Below the pieces are notes generated by a model that saw only the letters and a list, made by a program, of their open reading frames with translations, was not told the DNA's origin and searched no databases. Position numbers and translations under genes: made by a program. Below are positions 1-12,221 of a DNA stretch of 64,000 bases, piece by piece (position 1 is the stretch's first letter; every line of letters begins with the position of its first letter). The stretch spans positions 124,858,752 through 124,922,751 of the forward strand of contig CM051462.1 in NCBI GenBank assembly GCA_028095005.1, written 5' to 3'. Source of the DNA: Rhynchospora pubera (lineage: Eukaryota; Streptophyta; Magnoliopsida; Poales; Cyperaceae).

Positions 1-402
1 CATTTAACAATATAATAGGACAAAAGTTATTAGCTGTGCTTTCTTCATTTACCCATAATACATAGAGAACACATATTTTCTGACTGGATCATCCTCGGAC
101 TGGAAACAAGATGTATAATTTGAGAATGCAAAATAATGATGTTTTAAGTTCTGGTTCTGCTTAAGAAATAACTATACTGAAAAGAAGTCTGAAATGGGAT
201 GATCATATAGAATACAATTTAGTCAGCGAGAAAAGTAACCCCATTCAATAAAATAACACAAGACTCAAAAATTCTGGTGGAAGCGAAATATTTTTAACCT
301 TCATGAAAACTATATATTATCCAAGTAAATATGGAATTTTCTCAATAAATCATTAATATTTCATATTTTACAAAACAAAAATTCAGGTATGAGAAGACTT
401 AC

Positions 403-939
403 ATATTAGCAGGGTCAATGTTGCCAAATGCAAATGCTGCACTTCGGCCCGAGTACGAGTACCCAGCATGTCTGTAACAAAGAATTGTGAAAAAAATAAA
501 TAAAAATAAAACATCAGTGCAAAAGATCAGTTCGCGACGCTTTGTAGTTTGTAAAGAGTAAATGTAAGTGTAAGTCGACTCACGGTGCAATTACACCTCT
601 GACATCAGCAGATTTTGTCAATCCAGCAGCTCTAAGCCAACCATCAAGCTCTTCTTCCAATCTGCTAGCTAATAGCAACCAGAAAAGAGCTAGTTATAAT
701 TCAACACTACTGTTAGAAACTAATCTAATTAAATAAATTTATCACTTCTAACATTGGAAAGGTACGAGGTTCACCAATTGGCACACTAATTCCTCTTTTA
801 TCAAAATTGGACTCAAAATTATGAAACAATTACTCTATTCAATCAAATGAACTTGAAAAAGGTCTTCAGAGAAGAGATAAGGCTCACCATTGTTAGTGTA
901 CCAGGATCCCGCGTGGGTTGCTCGTCTGACAGTCGCCAT
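403..939 (-). CDS. MEMO1: MEMO1 family protein, first three exons (3' part outside window)
   Basis: Partial gene on the minus strand. Coding exons, read from high to low coordinate, are 939-888, 668-584 and 471-403. Each is bounded by GT/AG, and the phases join into one frame. The start ATG is at 939-937; it opens with MATVRRATHAGSWYTNN. Exon 2 gives an amphipathic stretch ending in VRGVIAP, and exon 3 gives HAGYSYSGRSAAFAFGN. The order HAGSWY ... I(I/A)PHAGY(T/S)Y is the N-terminal signature of MEMO1 (Mediator of ErbB2-driven cell motility). This is a conserved cytosolic fold related to extradiol dioxygenases, and the His of HAGYxY is one of its metal-site residues. The plant role is not established from sequence. 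The last donor (402) is intact and no further exon was seen in 1-402, so roughly three quarters of the protein lies left of the window. Confidence 0.88.
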
Positions 940-2806
940 GGCTCGGAATTGCGCCGGAATCGACCCAGTTGATCGATGAAGGCACCGAAAGAAGGAAAGA
1001 AAAGGGAGGAGAAATGGGAGGTTTTTGTTCCTTTTATTTCTTTTCGTGTTGTAACTTTATTTATTCTGATGGCGACACCGATCAGTGGTTGGACAATGGA
1101 CACTTGGAGGTTTTTAGAAGAGTCGGAGAGAAGGTGAAGCAAACGATGGTGTTGTTTTCTCAATTTGGCCCTCCTAAAAAGTATAATCTAACGTATTATA
1201 TATGTTCCATCTTGATTATTGCATTTGAAATTAGAAGTACCGTGCAAATTTTGACAATTTTTTATTTCTGAAAATCAATCTTTGCAGACGTCGTTGGGAA
1301 TTTGAGATGAAACTTAGGGAGAATTTAGTAAACTTGTAATCAGGAATTCTGGATTATCAATTTATCATTGACATTGACTATTTAGGTCCTACTTGTAGAT
1401 AAATAAATACTAAATCTAGAAGAAAGAAAAAGCTCCGAGACACATTTAGTCGGTGTTCAAATTTTATTCTGACAAAATTATTTGCATATTTGCATATATA
1501 TATAGTAAAAACATTGTGCTTGTTTGATGAATTAGAAAAGAACGATAAAAACAGTTGACTCAATACTCAATAGCAGGAAAAAAGAAAACAACAACACAAA
1601 AAATTTTAAATATCATCTAAAGTAGTTAGACACTCGTCAAATTCTACCATAGTCAAAGATTGTATTGGTAACAAATTAGACTTGATCACATATCCCAAAA
1701 AATGATGCTGTTTAGCCTTTTAGGCCACAACATATCCTTTTTTTTTTTGTATTTTCAGAAAAATTTTATAGAGCTGGCAAGTGAACAGATAACTTGTTTT
1801 TAGAGTTTTTTTTTACAAGACTGCAGCTTCAAATAGTAATTTAAAAAATCATATATGCTGGCATACAAAAAAGATGAAAATAAAAAAATTAGAACGGTAA
1901 AGATCAATCACTTGCGACATTTCAAAACGGAAATTATACATTGTCATTGGAAACATATCGGCAATATTCGAAGTTTGAAAGTAGTATCAATGAGCATATT
2001 TTTTTGTAAGAATGGCGCAACAAATGGCATTCATAAACCTTAGATGATTAATCTCAATGGAAAGCTAATATCATTGAAATTCCATGAATGGTTTGCTGCA
2101 AGTATATTACCAATTAGCATTAGTATTGATTAATTATTAAAAACTAGAGTTTTTTTCAAATTTGTTTTTAGAAAATATTATTTATTGAAAAAATTAAAAT
2201 TTAAAAATAATATAAAAAACTCCTTATATTCGGACAAGCGAGATAAAACAATGAAGATCTAGATGATGTGACATAACTAAACAACTTGAAACCTAAATAA
2301 TTTTCTATAATTATGCAATACCATAATTTGTAATTTACTATAATTAAACTTGCAAAATTTTTAAAGGAAATTACATAAGTAACTTTTAAACATCATTATA
2401 GGTAGAGTGAGAATGTCTAAGCGGCAACTCGCAACTAGCAAGAAGAAAAAGCATGATTTCATAAATTTAAGATGTAGGTTGGGACTTTTGGAAACTTTTC
2501 CGGTTTTCCCTATCATTTTGCGTAGCTAAAACGCTATTATTTTTGTTCTTTTCATTTTTTTTTTAAATCTATATGTAGGACATGCATGGATGTTAACACC
2601 GTCAGTACAGTCTACGCATCGCCACCATTGGCAGGCATTGGTGAATTTTGAGCAAATTCAATATATGATAATTGATAACAGAGAGATTAAACACAAGTAA
2701 TATCAGTTTTCAGTCAATTTATTAATGATAGTGTTCCCGGTTTCAAAAATTTCAACAACATAATAAAGTTCACAAACCATACCCTTTCTAATTGGATATT
2801 AATATT
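940..2806. other. gene-free intergenic stretch upstream of MEMO1
   Basis: Region upstream (in transcript sense) of the MEMO1 start and 3' of nothing recognisable. AT-rich with short homopolymers. Open frames here are short, overlap one another on both strands and show no family signature. I see no gene, RNA or clear repeat. The first few hundred bases must hold the MEMO1 promoter and 5' leader, but no element stands out. Confidence 0.5.
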
Positions 2807-2975
2807 GGGGCCGATTGGATGTGTTTGGAATTTGCAAAAATAGCAAATTCTAGACATAAATTTATTATAAACAATTCAAACTCTTCACAAAGTTACACAC
2901 TTCTCAATAAATGTATGCTTAGGAATAGAAAATTCTCCCAAATTTTCCAAATTCCTAAGCGATCCAAACGGCCCC
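2807..2975. mobile_element. MITE, 169 bp, shared-core family, TSD ATT
   Basis: Terminal inverted repeats begin GGGGCCGATTGGAT and end GATCCAAACGGCCCC, flanked by ATT on both sides. The middle carries the core shared by the family in this window: TTATAAACAATTCAAACTC followed by a TTCACAAAGTTACACACTTC-type stretch. Size, TIRs and a 3-bp target duplication suggest a non-autonomous PIF/Harbinger (Tourist-like) element, though that superfamily prefers TAA/TTA. Any open frame crossing it is a shadow. Confidence 0.75.
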
Positions 2976-3172
2976 ATTGTGTTATCGATCTTACTTCTGT
3001 TTATACTTTTGAGATGAGATGTATTATACTGTAATTATAGCCGGAGTGTTTTACAAGTGAATGCAGAATTGCAAATTACTACTAATGATTTATGATCCTA
3101 TGTTTTCATGCACTTCATCCAAAAGGAATCCACTAGAAAAAAGATTGGCGAGTCTATTATTATTTATTATTA

Positions 3173-4395
3173 TGGCAAAATCGGGTCCATACCCTTCAAA
3201 TCTTCCTTATTTAAATATTTACCCCTCAAATCATTGAAATTAGTCCCATACCCCTCAATTCTTGATAGAATTAGATATATACCCTCCTCAGTAATTTTAA
3301 TTAATTTCTAAATACAAAAAACTGATTTTAATATTTTATGACAAAATTACCCCTATCCAAACTTCTCTCCTCTGTCAACGCACTAAAAGACCTTTCATCT
3401 TCCGTCTATTTTATCTCCGTGGATATAATTCAAAAAATAAAATGAACACACTGCACTAAATAAAATTAACTTGCGATTGATAATATAAAAATTAAAAGAT
3501 GGAATAAGCGACACTTATTATTATCATCTCTAAGGCAACAGACAACAGGGCTTGCTTTTGGTTTGAGGGAACGGAATTGAAGATGAGACTCTACCTGACT
3601 TAGTCAAAACAACATTATTACTAGAACAGAGTTTACATCCCTTATTCCAGCGTGAGGTCGAGGAACTAGTAGGAACAAGTTGTGGTATGGACAGATTTTA
3701 TATCATAGGAAACAATGCGCTTATAAACAAAAATTATATATAGAATTCATCGGTGTCTTAATTAGTTAATAAATGGCTAGTCCATCTCAAAAAAAGAAAA
3801 ATAATAAATGGCTAGTTAATAAATGGCGCATCTTTTGCATTTTGATCAAGTTTAATAATACCCATTGATAAAAGTTTGAAGAGACATTGTCAGACGCAAG
3901 AATTACATCACCAATGAGCTTTCTTAGTTCGTTGAAGAACCTAAAATTATTTCAATATTCTAATAATAAAAGAATGCGTAGAAGGATTTTATGAAAGGGT
4001 GAAATAAAGCATCTCAATTATTTGACAAATAAACACTTCTTTTGTTTCGTTATTTCCACTTTTATTTCTCTGATTGAGTTTATGATAATATCCTTGCCTT
4101 CTCTCAGATAATAGAAATTACAATTGGAATATTGGCTTTAATGGATGTGTGAACAACGTTATACTTGTGAAGATGAAAGGTCTCTTAGTGTGCTGATAGA
4201 GGAGAGAAGTTTGGATAGGGGTAATTTTGTAAAATATAAAAAAACAGTTTTTTCTATTTAGAAATTAATAAAAATTGCTGAGAAGGGTATATATCTAATT
4301 TTATCAAGAATTGATGGGTATGAGATCAATTTTAATGATTTGAGGGGTAAATATCTAAATAAGAAAGATTTGAGTGGTATGAGTCTAATTTTGCC
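3173..4395. mobile_element. Non-autonomous MULE-like element with long TIRs, 1.22 kb
   Basis: Two long inverted arms of about 230 bp. The left begins GGCAAAATCGGGTCCATACC. The reverse complement of the right begins GGCAAAATTAGACTCATACC. The arms stay alignable through the 'acccctcaaatc' and 'tacccctatccaaacttctctcc' segments. Candidate 9-bp flanks are TATTATTAT and TATTATTTA, 7 of 9 matching. Long TIRs and a size near 1 kb fit a Mutator-like non-autonomous element. No transposase is present. The interior has an open run of about 50 codons near 3577-3740 that I do not recognise. Confidence 0.65.
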
Positions 4396-5348
4396 TATTA
4401 TTTACATACAAGTGAAAATTTCCCCTTCCCATCCTTTGTTTTGTCTCGCCTCTTTTTGAAACCCTTATTTTGTCCCACGTATCACGTGCGGAAACTTTAA
4501 AAAAAAATAATTAAAAAGAACAACTTGACAGAATGCAAAAGCAAATAAAAAAAATGCAAAAAGCAAGTTAGGACACCAATGATGCAAATTAACACAAAAA
4601 ACCCAAAAAAAAAGGAATATAATTCCAAGCAATCAGAAAAAAGCAAAATAAGATAAGAAAAGAAGCATACCAAATCAAATCTAAAGCTGACATGTAATCT
4701 ATGCCTGCATTGAATACTTGTGTGACTATATATCATTAGTATTAACTACGTTGATCCATGGAATATATTACAACAATATATACAACAGTTCTAGCCTAAT
4801 AATAGGTCTTTTGATAGTCACCATCACCATCCAATAAAAAGAACTAACTGCAGCGTCAGCTTACTGTCCAGCTTAAGTATTCACCTGAGAAAAAAAAAAA
4901 AAGATAAATCAGTATTATAAATGTAGTCTAGAGTAACGTCAGATTACTGGCAATATCATTTGTTCTGCGACATGATACATGCTTTATTGCTTACCTCCCA
5001 AGGAACAAGCTTACCTGAAGCAAGGGCCTTCCATAAAATGTGAGGTTCTTCATAAGTATAAAATTTAAGTGCTGACTGGTACCATTTCTAGCTCTATTTG
5101 TTTTTCCCCCAAAATTTTATGAGTGAGGAAGAAAAACAGTAAAGGGGGTCAGGAAGGTGATATTCCCATGTCTCTGGTCAACTATTGTAGAATCATGGGA
5201 AAAAACACTTTTCCTCTTTACTATGTAACTATACACGATCAGGCAATAAAATGGTACAGACAAGTAATGATTGGTGAGCAACGTAAAAAGGGGTTAACCA
5301 AAAAAAGAAAAGATAAAGTAAAAACAACAGAAAAGATATGCATTCTTT
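4396..5348. other. gene-free stretch holding the FRS 3' untranslated region
   Basis: Downstream of the FRS stop codon on the minus strand. It includes polyA/T runs near 4500 and 4889 and no coding signature. The FRS 3' UTR and polyadenylation site should be here. The small open frame covering 5123-5380 on the plus strand is antisense to the last FRS exon and is not supported. Confidence 0.4.
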
Positions 5349-8300
5349 CTAAGTCACTTGCCTGTCAGAAAGCTCACTAGGGAAGGCACCAGTAACCTGT
5401 GGATGTGAGTTCATAATAAACGGTGATGACCCATTCTGGTTTGATTGTCCTGTTGTAATACAAAAGGGTTGCTGTGTCGAACCCGGAACAAATGCTTCCT
5501 ACAAAATGTGAAGTCAATGTGAACACAAACTTTTTTTATATTTCCGTAAGGAACTTTGTAACGCGCTTCAACATTTATAGTTTTATATACTAGGCCTAGT
5601 TTTTATTAAGAATTTGAAGTGGACCTGGTTAAGAGTAGGGAATTGCAAGGAAAGGTACCCCACAGACGACCAGGGGTTAAAGTTGCTAGAAGAATCTTCT
5701 AGATGCGGCTCCAACCTTGCCGTGTGATCATCGGCATTTCCTACAAATCATCAATACCCGAGCTAAATAATGAATAGGATAAATAACAAATCACAAAAGA
5801 CAAGCATGACTATGGACTGACAGAAACTCAGTGCCATTCATCACTTTTCTTCTTCTACTTCCTTTCCTTGGTTTATGTTGGTTATATTCTTCTGATTAAT
5901 AATGTGAATCAGTGCCTATTTGAGTCTCGCAAACTGAGCTCTGGTCAAATACACAAGGAAAGGATTTGGCATCAGTACAATCAGAGCTTGATACCATACC
6001 AGTTCAATGAAATGAAGCAAATAACTGTAACTCTAGTGTTCATCTGTTCTACAGAATATCCATTTGACATTTTTGATGTCCACAGAAAAATATTATCCAA
6101 ATAAAAAACTAAATTTACATGTATTAGGCTCTGTATCAAATTTAAAAAACATTGAGCATCATTCAGCCATTCATTAAACTATTGTTTAGTGGTTTGTTTG
6201 AATGGTTTTGTGATGGAAGAAACCACCAAATTGGAACATATTGGAAAAGCCATGTCAATATGATGGAGAACACATCTACCATTTTAATTTTTCCCCCATT
6301 TGGATAGTTTTTGATGAAGGTTTTCAGAGATGTCACATGGATCTCTCTAAAATTGCTCGATAATAATCCTCATACCTTCTTTCCCCTTTGCACTTTTAGC
6401 TTCTGTCCCACCTAGCTTTTCCTTTCTGCTTTTCTTAATGGCGGTTATACCTTCGTCAGCTCCATTATGTTTCTTCCTCCTCTTCTTACAGACCCGAACC
6501 CTCTCAACTATAGTATTCTCTCCCTCGGACAAGCTCGATCCATACTCATTTCTAACCCTATTTACAGTAGCATCCTGCAATTTTTCCAAAATTTTATCCG
6601 CCTCCTCCATGGCTAAAGTATATGCCTCTTGGCAAGCTGACCCCTTCGCCATAACTTGCTCAAAAACTCGTCCAAGAGAGGCATAACGATTCTCTATTGC
6701 AGTGGTTGGGTCAATCTCATCAGAATCATCATACAGTTCCATATTTACCCTTGACTTGGCATCCTTTTTCCACCTCCTCAGCACATACTTTTCAGGAATT
6801 TCCTTAGTGTTTTTGTAATCTAGAACCTTCAGCACGTGTGAACAGAGAACACCAACAAATTCATATTTCTTACAACTACAGGATAAAGCATCCGTACAAG
6901 GCTCGTACCTGACATAACCAGTAATTTTCTTCTCAACATTTGTGACCTCATACACATAACCAGTTCCATCAGCTCCACAATTGTCTATCACACAATCTAC
7001 ATACAACTCAAACTCCTTTGCAACCATTTCATACACTGGACGAGTGTACACCAAGGCTGCTTGCTTTAGTAACCGTGAAAGAGGCATTGGGTTTGCGAGA
7101 TGGGCTGCACCATAATCAGCTTCGATCTCAGAATACCGCTTATCCTTCAAAATTCTCTCATACCGCTTGAAAAATGAGAAAATATCTCTCTCATGGTGAA
7201 GCCCTGATTTTATTAGTGCATGCATACGCTCATTTTTTAGCGTGTTATGCAAATCAGCATGAAATAAGTCATGCCTATATACAAGGCACCAATTCCTTCT
7301 ATTTTCATACAAGCCCTTCAGCCATGTATCATCCACCAAACCATAATTAGACACCAACTTTTGCCACGTAACAAGAAATTCATTCTCTGTTTCGCACTCA
7401 AAAAAATATTTTCTTAATTCAATATCAAAACCAGGGTATGCCTGAAAGACATTACAAAGGTTTTTAACAGTTCTCTGGTACAAGTGCCACGGACAATACC
7501 GATGAACTGTGTCTGGCCAGATTTCTTCTACACCTTTCACAATATTTTCATCTTCATCAGTTAGTATGAGATGCGGTGCATTCCCTGACATGGAATCCTT
7601 AAAAGTTTGAAACAACCAGTTGAAAGATTCGACTGAGTCATTGTACAAAAACCCAGAACCAAATATCACTAGTTGTTTGTGATGGTTTGTACCAAGAAAC
7701 GAAACAAACGGCCGATCATACCCATTTACCTTATAAGTATTATCGAAACATACAACATCTCCAAAATAATAGTAGTCGATTCTCGACCTAGCATCACACC
7801 AAAAAAGGTTTGTTATTTGATCTTTCGCGTCTAGTTGCATTGAAAAAGAAAATCCTAGCTCCTTAGCAGCTCTCTTTTGCAAATAATGCACCATTCCCAC
7901 TGCATCCCCCTGCTGCATTTCAAATTGTCTGAGTCCCTGAAAGTGACTGGTACAACTACTCGAGGTACCAGCACTGAACACATCTTCACTTGAAGGTTTT
8001 CTTGCGTTGGGGTACTCTCTCTGAGACCTCAGCAAATGTACTTTTCTAGACGAAACAAGCGGGTGATTATGCTCTGGTACGAAACGGTGGATACAGTACC
8101 GACCATTTTTCAACCTCTTGATACCAATATGGGCATGGCAACCAGTACGAACATCAGAACGGGAGCATGTGCTAGTCTTGTCTGATGGGTCTAGTTTGTA
8201 ATAACCCTCTTTAGAACAAACGAACCGCCTGGCCCGTATTATACCATTTTTGGCCCTAGACATATTCTGTTTTCTGACACTGAACCCGACCTGCCTCGCA

Positions 8301-8506
8301 TACCCATTGTAGAATTGGTAAGCCTTTTCGTCATCATCGAATTCCATGCCAATACGGGGCTCTAGGACATCTTTTGTTAGGACACTAGCATGTGAATCCT
8401 TTTGCGAGGTTTTCAGGGCAATTGTTTGATTGTGAACATCATTCTGCAATGAGGGTCCACAAGCTTCTGACGGTGTGATGTTGGTTCTTTGGTCACTGGC
8501 GGCCAT
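5349..8506 (-). CDS. FAR1-RELATED SEQUENCE (FRS) protein, 785 aa, three coding exons
   Basis: Exons: 8506-6376, 5740-5664, 5498-5349 (stop TAG 5351-5349). Reading through the first intron would stop at 6347 after 719 aa. The spliced phases (1+2, then 0) give 785 aa. Domains: FAR1 DNA-binding WRKY-GCM1 finger at about 50-150 (C97, C123, H146, H148); MULE transposase-derived core at about 250-430 (D255 in CFDNTY, D317 in LTDED, CPWH 338-341, candidate acidic residue E426); SWIM zinc finger C543-x-C545-x9-C555-x-H557; then a basic, lysine-rich tail from about 680. FAR1/FHY3-type proteins are domesticated transposases acting as nuclear transcription regulators, best known in phytochrome A light signalling. 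The light role here is inference. Exon 2's donor (GTGGGG) is weak, so intron retention is plausible. A pyrimidine tract and cag/tag sites just upstream of the ATG suggest a 5'-UTR intron. Confidence 0.93.
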
Positions 8507-8718
8507 GGCTTAGATTTTCAGCTAGGCAAATCATCAAACGCTTCTATGCAAAACCAAAAAAAAAAAAAAAGTGAAATGATTATAAACAAATAAGCAGCTC
8601 GATCTTAACATTTTGTTCTTCTGTGACATTCAGCTGCCAAACAATCCTTGATGATTTTACACTTTCTCTAATATATATTGAAAATGCTCATTTGTATGGT
8701 ACATGATATCATATCATA

Positions 8719-8885
8719 GGGCCTGTTTGGATGAGTTGAGAATTTGGAGATTTTCCAATTCCTAGGTATAAATTTATTATAAACAATCCAAACTCTTCAC
8801 AAAGTTACACGCTTCTCAATAAATTTATGCCTAGGAATAGGAAATTTCTCAAATTCTCCAAATTCCTCAAATTCATAAGTAGCTT
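8719..8885. mobile_element. MITE of the shared-core family in the FRS upstream region
   Basis: Starts GGGCCTGTTTGGATGAG and contains the family core (ATAAACAATCCAAACTC, then CACAAAGTTACACGCTTC) and the 'ttatgcctaggaatagg' arm. The right terminus is degraded (no clean atccaaacggcccc), so the end is approximate. It lies in the leader or promoter region of the FRS gene; the sequence around 9130-9240 (purine-rich GAGAGAGGG runs) may be the actual promoter or leader. No gene seen from here to about 9630. Confidence 0.6.
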
Positions 8886-9779
8886 TTCGGATGGTTGTTC
8901 AGTTGGAAAAGACAGCAACGTGTATAGGCATCAGTAATAAAAGTTGGATTCCACAAATAAGTATAGAGGCACACAGAGAGTAAGAGACTGTACCAAGAGA
9001 TGTCATCGGCTCGGGCTTGGCTTCTCGACAGCAAGAAACCTAGGAGGAAAGCGAGAGTGGGAGCGTGTGTGACTGTGAGTGTTTAATAATTTGAGAATAA
9101 ATTTAATTTAAATTTTAAAAGAGAGGGAATTATAGAGGTCCCGATCGCCGACAGTTGCGACGGGGAGAGAGGGAGAGAATTGGGGGCAAATGTAATTGGG
9201 AAGGAGCAAAGAGGGTTTTGTCGCAGCTTGCTGCGGTCTAGGTCTTCATTTCATTCCAATGGGTAACAGTACACTAACACGTGGGTTCAAATAACTCGGC
9301 TTCATTTCTTTCTCAATTTTTTTTTTTTAATTTCGGATTCATTTCTTATACATCACTGTAGTATGTAGATCCAAAAGCATTGGAACCCTTCCGAAAATGG
9401 AAGCAGGATAATTAAATTAATGTGATGATCTGATCATTATTGAACAAAAAACATCAACCTTGAAATTCGACATTTTGAAATATAAGTCATGTTCAATTTA
9501 TGTTATACATAAAAAAAATGATAAAAATTTATTGTAAGTTTCACTATTCATTAAAATAATTAAATTTCAACTGCCAAAAAAAATAATTAAATTTTGCAAC
9601 GGTCTAGATTCAGTGGTCTTTGATATACTAAGGCCCTGATCAAAATCCTTTTTTTTTTAACATGGAATTTCATTTCATTCCTAAATGGCACCATATATTT
9701 ATTGCATCGCATGTGTTGATGGCCGATTCACATTTTTCCTGCTGCAACGCCATTGCATTTATTGCATCTTTGCGAATCA

Positions 9780-11240
9780 AGGTGTTAAGATCCGGTCCTC
9801 AACTGAATCAGATACGGGCAATCCTGTCAGGACCTAATAGACGAAACACACAAGCTGAGGAGAGAGATGTCTTGATATAGAATGAAACAAAACATGGTAA
9901 ATATTCAGTTAAAGATGGATACAAAATGCTTACTAGTCAGCAGCATGGGGCGCAGAATGCCCCAGGGTTTGATTGGAGGAAAATCTGGAGGAATAAACTT
10001 TAATTCCAAAGGTCAAAATCTTCTTATGGCGATTGTTAAACAAGGGTTTACCGATGGCCGTCAACATGCATACCAGGTTTACAAATTTTGACCAGACTTG
10101 CCAAAGATGTTTTCAGGAGAACGAGTTTGCGATGCATTGTCTATTTTCTGCAGTAAATCAAGGCAAGTGTGGTTTGGGGGGCAGTTGGGGTTAAGAGTTC
10201 ATGATTTGCCTATGCAAATAATAGAAACAGTACAACAAATAATGGGAGTTTTAGATGAAGAAGGGGTGAGGATTTTTTGCTAACACCACGTGGAAAATTT
10301 GGAAGGAGAGGAACAAGACTGTTATTGAACACTCTGATTTTCAACCTCAGAGAGTGTTACAAAGAGTGAAGGCAGGCTCAGCAGTGCAAGCACTGATCTC
10401 AGATGTGCAGAAAAGAATTGGAGAGGTACTTATGTTTAAAAAATATGAATTTAGTGAGGAAGGATGGCAAGTGATAGTGGATGCTTCCTAGCAAGTGGGA
10501 GGTAAAGCTGGGGGCGCTTTTGTCATATATTGCAAAGGCAGGCTGCATTCGGTGGGGATGTATCCAGTACAAGCTGATGACCCCTTTCATGCTGAAGCTG
10601 GGGCCCTTAAAGAAGCAGTATGTTATGTTTATGAAGAGATGAGGATGCCGGCACAGTCAAAGGTACAGTTTTATTCTGACTGTCTTAACTTAGTTGAGGC
10701 AATAAACCAATCAGATACCAGTGACTTGCCAACCTGGCGGGCTGCAACAACAATAAATAATCTCATTAATGAGTTCGAGCCGAGGAATAGACAAGCAGAG
10801 CTGCAACATGTGAGAAGGGAGGCAGTGAAACAGGCGCATGATTTGGCGAACATTGCTAGAAGACGAGGCATGAATTATAGGGGACATCCGCATATGGCTT
10901 TGTACCAGCTGGATAGACTTCGAAAAGAAATAGATGAAACATTCTTTCAGAGAGTACAGGAAGCGCCGCCTTGAGCTTTCTTTTCTGTTCAAACCTGGTG
11001 CTTTAATTTCAGACTGTTTAGGTGTCTCTTTACTTTCTTTGTTTGTATTAGGCTTTACCTTTGTCTTGTTTAATGTTATTTTAGTTGAGTCAGGACTTTT
11101 ATATTTTTAGTAGTTTTTTTTGTTTTTGTGTTCGAGCACCAGGTGTACGCTTTTTAGCATGTGTTGATCAATACTTTGTATGCTGTACTAGTTTTTTAAT
11201 TAATGAAACCTACGGGTATTTATCAAAAAAAAAAAAAACA
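9780..11240 (+). pseudogene. 5'-truncated LINE (L1-type) ORF2 tail: zinc-knuckle and RNase H domains, broken
   Basis: Remnant of a non-LTR retrotransposon. In order: a segment with RDVLI-stop-NETKHGKYSVKDGYK, where the usual Trp is a TAG (9878-9880); a reverse-transcriptase zinc-binding region (PKVKIFLWRLLNKGLP, then CQRC ... MHCLF); CSKSRQVWFGGQLGLR in a second frame; the ANTTWKIWKERNK motif in a third relation; then an RNase H-like domain at 10480-10870 with acidic residues in VDAS, AEAGALKEA and FYSDC. A TAG (10489-10491) interrupts just after VDAS. At least two frameshifts (about 10140 and 10275) and two stops make it non-functional. A 14-A tail starts at 11225. The only long open piece (10495-10974) has no ATG of its own and is a fragment. 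No convincing target duplication found. Confidence 0.8.
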
Positions 11241-11563
11241 AAATATGATGAGAATCATGAGATACGTTAAATTAAAATTACCGAAGCATGTACCAGTACT
11301 ACACAATTAGAATTACAGAAGCATAGCAGGGGCATGGGGACATGGGGCTCGTTCAAAGCCCAAAATTAGATTAGTTCTGTGCACAAAGCCTGTTTATAAC
11401 TATGTTATTTAGTTTGATGAAGATAGCAGATGGGACCCTTTAGGGGTGCTCCGGTGCTTGTCAATCATCAGGTTGCTCACATTTAACATTTTTTTCATAA
11501 ACATTAATTTTGTATGAATTTCAAACTTGCTAGAAATTTATATAGGACAATTGCCGTTTTATT

Positions 11564-11720
11564 GGGTGCGTTTGGATGAGAGAAGAAGAAGAGGAAGAAA
11601 GAAGATGGGAAGAAAAAAAATTATAAACAATCCAAACTCTTCACAAAGTTACACACTTCCCAATACTTCTTCCCACTTCTTCCCTTCTTCCCTTCTTCCC
11701 ACACCTATCCAAACACACCC
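11564..11720. mobile_element. MITE, GGGTGCG-type, 157 bp
   Basis: TIRs GGGTGCGTTTGGATGAG and CTATCCAAACACACCC. The arms are GAAGAA/CTTCTTCCC-rich and the middle is the family core TTATAAACAATCCAAACTC + TTCACAAAGTTACACACTTC. It is nearly identical to the copy at 17559-17714, differing at only a few positions, which implies recent spread. The open frame encoding a serine/proline-rich peptide over it is an artefact of this repeat. Confidence 0.75.
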
Positions 11721-11878
11721 TTTTAGGAGTAGGCAAACCAAGTAGAAAATCCATAATATAAAAAAAAGTAGAAAATCCATAACTGTGGAGACTGGAGAAT
11801 TGGGTTAGTCAAATCAAATGAAAATATTTTAACAAGTTCGTAGACGCCCACTAAAAGGGAACTCAATTTAAGTATACA

Positions 11879-12221
11879 GGGTGCGTTTGGATAGATGTGG
11901 GAAGAAGGGAAGAAGTGGGAAGAAGTATTGGGAAGTGTGTAACTTTGTGAAGAATTTGGATTGTTTATAATTTTTTTCTTCTTCTTCCTTCTTCTTCTTG
12001 GCTCCGTTTGGATGGCTTCTTCCCGGAATAAGGAATAAGGAATAATCACTTTTTACCAATAAATTTATTTCTAACCATCCAAACTCTTCACAAAAGTTAC
12101 ACACTTCCCAATAAATTTACCCATTCCCAATAAATTTCTTCCCTTCTTCCTTCTTCCTATCTTATTCTCAACGCATCCAAACGGAGCCAAGCTTCTTTCT
12201 TCCAACGATCCAAACGCACCC
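11879..12221. mobile_element. MITE (GGGTGCG type, inverted) interrupted by another MITE
   Basis: Outer TIRs GGGTGCGTTTGGATAG and GATCCAAACGCACCC. The left part is the reverse complement of the 11564-11720 element, including the core. It is interrupted near its far end by the GGCTCCG-type element at 12000-12188, so the remaining few bases of the outer element reappear after 12188. Confidence 0.7.
12000..12188. mobile_element. MITE, GGCTCCG-type, nested in the previous one
   Basis: TIRs GGCTCCGTTTGGATGGC and CATCCAAACGGAGCC. It contains the same core as the other family members (CCATCCAAACTCTTCAC, then AAAAGTTACACACTTCCC) but different arms. Nesting within a GGGTGCG-type copy means it transposed later. 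Confidence 0.7.

Noticed and set aside
10495..10974. 159-aa RNase H-like frame as an independent gene
   Set aside because: It has no ATG of its own, continues upstream frames of a LINE across a stop, and ends before a LINE-like tail.
11527..12104. Short frames encoding IINNPNSSQSYTLPN-type peptides
   Set aside because: The same peptide appears wherever the MITE core occurs, on either strand; it is translated repeat DNA.
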